NCBI RefSeq assembly: GCF_014295035.1
Contig: NZ_CP060404.1
Coordinates: 310,001 to 374,000, forward strand
DNA length: 64,000 nt
Source: Streptomyces buecherae
Lineage (GTDB): Bacteria > Actinomycetota > Actinomycetes > Streptomycetales > Streptomycetaceae
Direction: 5' to 3'
The notes beneath the pieces were generated by a model. The model had not been told where the DNA came from. It saw only the letters and a program-made list of their open reading frames with translations, and made no database searches. Positions 62,050 through 64,000 of this stretch are shown here, piece after piece. The position numbers were made by a program, and so were the translations under genes. Positions within the stretch are counted from its first letter, which is position 1, and each line of letters starts with the position of its first letter.

Positions 62050-62697
62050 ATGCCGAGCGACGAACAACCACGACGCGTACTCGACCCCGAGCGGGACGCG
62101 GCGGCCCTGAAGGCCCTGACGCACCCGTTGCGCATCCGACTCCTGGGCCTGTTGCGCCAGGACGGTCCGGCCACCGCGAGTGAGCTGGCGGTCAGGACCG
62201 GCGAGTCGTCCGCTTCCACCAGCTACCACCTGCGCGTCCTGGCGAAGTACGCGTTCGTGGCCGAGGCCGAGCACCGGGACGGGCGGGAGCGCCGCTGGCG
62301 GGCCGTGCACGCCGTGACCTCCTGGAGCAACACGGCCATGGAAGCCTCCCCAGGCAGCCGCGCCTACGTCAGCGTGTCGCGCAGGGCCCAGGTCGAGCAC
62401 CTGGAGGCATCGCTCGCCCGGCACGAGGCCGATGTCGCCGAGGGGCGGCTGGGGCAGGAGTGGGTGGAGCCGTCCGGGATCAGTGACCTGGCGCCCCGGC
62501 TGACCCCCGAGTCACTCACCGAACTCGGGGAGGTGCTCGACCGGAAACTGGAGGAGCTGACCGCCCGCGACGCGCGCGACCCGCGCGCCACCCAGGTCAT
62601 CCTGCTGACCGCCGGGCTGCCCCTGGCCCCCCGCGACCACGGCACGGAGCCGGACGCGCCCTCGCCCACCGCGCCACACGCCGACGACGCGTCATGA
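62050..62697 (+). CDS. ArsR-family (HTH_20) transcriptional regulator
   Basis: The 215-residue protein has an N-terminal winged helix: LDPERDAAALKALTHPLRIRLLGLLRQDGPATASEL and STSYHLRVLAKYAFVAEAEHRDGRERRWRA. No metal-binding cysteine pair is seen, so it is not a classical arsenic sensor. The rest is helical with a disordered end. Its last bases overlap the MFS gene start (ATGA), so the two form an operon in which the regulator probably controls the transporter. Confidence 0.87.
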   Translation: MPSDEQPRRVLDPERDAAALKALTHPLRIRLLGLLRQDGPATASELAVRTGESSASTSYHLRVLAKYAFVAEAEHRDGRERRWRAVHAVTSWSNTAMEASPGSRAYVSVSRRAQVEHLEASLARHEADVAEGRLGQEWVEPSGISDLAPRLTPESLTELGEVLDRKLEELTARDARDPRATQVILLTAGLPLAPRDHGTEPDAPSPTAPHADDAS

Positions 62698-64000
62698 CGG
62701 AGCCGCTGGTCATGCGCACCGCGCGGCGCCGCTACAGCACGGTCTGCGTGCTGTTCTGGCTGCCGCTGGGGCTGGCCATCGCTCCCCAGGTCCTGCTGTT
62801 CACCGAGCGCGGCATGACCATGGCGGCCATCGCGGGGTTCTTCGCCGCGCACTCCCTGACCGCCGCCGCGCTGGAGCTGCCCACCGGCGGGCTGTCCGAC
62901 GTCCTCGGCCGGCGCGCCGTCCTGGCCACCGCCGGCCTGCTCAACGTGGTGGCCCTGGTCCTGGTGGGCCTGGGCACCGCTCCCTGGCTGCTCGGCCTGG
63001 GCATGGCCCTGGTGGGCGCGGGACGTGCCCTGTCCAGCGGGCCGGCCGAAGCCTGGTACGTGGACACCGTCCAGGCGCACTGCGGGCCCGACGCCGAGTT
63101 GCGCACCGGTCTGGCCCGCGGCGCCGCCGCGACCTCGGCCGCGCTCGCCACCGGAACCCTCGTCGGCGGCGCCCTGCCCTGGCTGCTCGGGCTCGGCCCC
63201 GACCTCGGCGCCCAACTGAGCGCGGCGACCTCCGGGTCGGTGCTGCCGCTCTCCGTTCCGATGCTGTTGGGCGCGGCGGTCGAGGTCGTCTTCGTGCTGT
63301 ACGTCCTGACCGCGCTGCGGGAGCCACCCCGGCCGGCAACCACCGCGCACGACGTACTCCGAGGCGTCCCGGCCACGGTGCTGGACGGGCTGCGGCTGGG
63401 CAGCCGCGACGGGCTGGTCCGACGCGTGCTCCTCAGCGCGGGGGCCGCCGGCGGAGCGCTGGCCACGGTCGAGTTGCTCACGCCGGGCCGCGCCGCGGCC
63501 CTCACGGGCACGACCGAGTCGGGGGCGGTGCTCTTCGCCGCCCTCGCCTGCGCCGGGTACCTCTGCCACGCCCTGGGCAGTCACCTCGCCCCGCTGACCG
63601 CACGCCTCGCGGGCGGTTCCGAACGCGCCATCCTGGTGAGCCTCGGCGGCGGCGCGAGCGGTGTGCTGCTGCTCGGCGCCACCGCCGCGTTCCAGACAAC
63701 GGCCTCCACGGTCCTCGCGGTCGTCGGCTACGCCCTGGTCTACCTCGGCCTCGGCGCGGCGGGGCCGAGTGAGAACGACCTCCTTCACCGCCGTGTGGCC
63801 AGCGCGGGCCGGGCCACGGCACTGTCCGTCCAGTCCCTCGCGCTGCAACTGACGGCGGCTCTGACCGGCTTGGTCATCGGCTTCCTCCCGGCGGGCCCGC
63901 CGCGTTGGTTGCTCGGCGGCACCGTGCTGCTCGCCGGGGCCGTGCTGTGGATTCGGCGGGGCGGGCCAACGCCCCCGGCTCCCAGCGCGACGCCCGAGCC
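62694..64000 (+). CDS. MFS transporter (C-terminus beyond the right edge)
   Basis: The frame is open from ATG 62694 to the window end, 435 residues. It has about 11-12 hydrophobic segments, beginning CVLFWLPLGLAIAPQVLLF. The MFS motif A region is ELPTGGLSDVLGRRAVLATAGLLN (about 60-83). Late segments such as VLAVVGYALVYLGLGAAGPSENDLLHRRV suggest that nearly the whole protein is present. The substrate is unknown; an exporter paired with an ArsR-type repressor is typical. Translation is coupled to the ArsR gene. Confidence 0.88.
   Translation, partial: MTEPLVMRTARRRYSTVCVLFWLPLGLAIAPQVLLFTERGMTMAAIAGFFAAHSLTAAALELPTGGLSDVLGRRAVLATAGLLNVVALVLVGLGTAPWLLGLGMALVGAGRALSSGPAEAWYVDTVQAHCGPDAELRTGLARGAAATSAALATGTLVGGALPWLLGLGPDLGAQLSAATSGSVLPLSVPMLLGAAVEVVFVLYVLTALREPPRPATTAHDVLRGVPATVLDGLRLGSRDGLVRRVLLSAGAAGGALATVELLTPGRAAALTGTTESGAVLFAALACAGYLCHALGSHLAPLTARLAGGSERAILVSLGGGASGVLLLGATAAFQTTASTVLAVVGYALVYLGLGAAGPSENDLLHRRVASAGRATALSVQSLALQLTAALTGLVIGFLPAGPPRWLLGGTVLLAGAVLWIRRGGPTPPAPSATPE

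Overview
The window is typical Streptomyces chromosome. G+C is very high throughout and third codon positions are nearly all G or C. GTG starts and short intergenic gaps are frequent. The gene families are ones seen together in this genus: a gas-vesicle operon without gvpN, an SSI-type protease inhibitor, an S. griseus-type M28 aminopeptidase, an S33 tripeptidyl aminopeptidase, a SpoIIE-type phosphatase with a general-stress-type sigma factor, and an nSTAND/WD40 protein. I saw no tRNA, rRNA, CRISPR array, transposase or integrase. Most of it looks like chromosome core or near-core with small lineage-specific insertions.

Layout. 1-3.8 kb: truncated sensor-PAS-GAF-SpoIIE phosphatase (-), AlkB-like dioxygenase, SigB/F/G-type sigma factor. 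3.9-7.6 kb: cupin, divergent GlxA-type AraC regulator, DUF2264 protein. 7.7-12.2 kb: gas-vesicle genes gvpO-A-F-G-J-L-S-K. 12.2-15.6 kb: LysR regulator divergent from tdh-kbl (threonine to glycine plus acetyl-CoA), with a 9-bp-arm palindrome between them. 15.7-18.2 kb: RDD membrane protein, Tat-exported phospholipase C-like protein, and a P-loop kinase gene broken by an in-frame amber codon. 18.6-22.9 kb: PaoABC-like molybdenum hydroxylase operon and an FMN-binding protein. 22.9-26.0 kb: Zur-like regulator with a Zur-box-like site, type II thioesterase, secreted pyroglutamyl-peptidase-like protein with Ser in place of the catalytic Cys. 26.1-29.5 kb: DUF4287, DHFR-like reductase/TetR divergent pair, thyX, GNAT. 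29.6-34.0 kb: CPA2 antiporter with TrkA-C subunit, stand-alone LigD-type polymerase, PRC/DUF2382 stress protein. 34.4-36.4 kb: acyl-CoA dehydrogenase/TetR pair. 36.5-41.9 kb: def, murT-gatD, pfkA, ctaG-like gene, small membrane protein. 41.9-48.3 kb: SSI-like inhibitor, epimerase, PARG-like protein, secreted S33 and M28 peptidases. 48.5-54.6 kb: giant HTH-NTPase-WD40 protein, an orphan Phd/YefM antitoxin divergent from clpP, NlpC/P60 hydrolase. 54.7-60.1 kb: RsbW-like kinase and the biotin genes bioF / bioB-bioA-bioD. 60.2-64.0 kb: SDR/TetR divergent pair, ArsR regulator and an MFS transporter cut by the right edge.

Regulation is the most legible theme. Six divergent gene pairs have visible inverted repeats in the shared promoter region: LysR/tdh, DHFR-like/TetR, ACAD/TetR, YefM/clpP, bioF/bioB and SDR/TetR. 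There is also a Zur-box-like site before the Zur-like gene and a CRP-like site before the NlpC/P60 gene. The best candidate for a new small system is the orphan YefM-type antitoxin (no toxin beside it). It is divergent from a ClpP protease gene, and a TGTAC palindrome containing the YefM core hexamer TGTACA lies between them. This suggests a regulator that represses, and is degraded by, ClpP. Strong terminator-like hairpins occur after most transcription units and, unusually, inside the gvp and bio operons.
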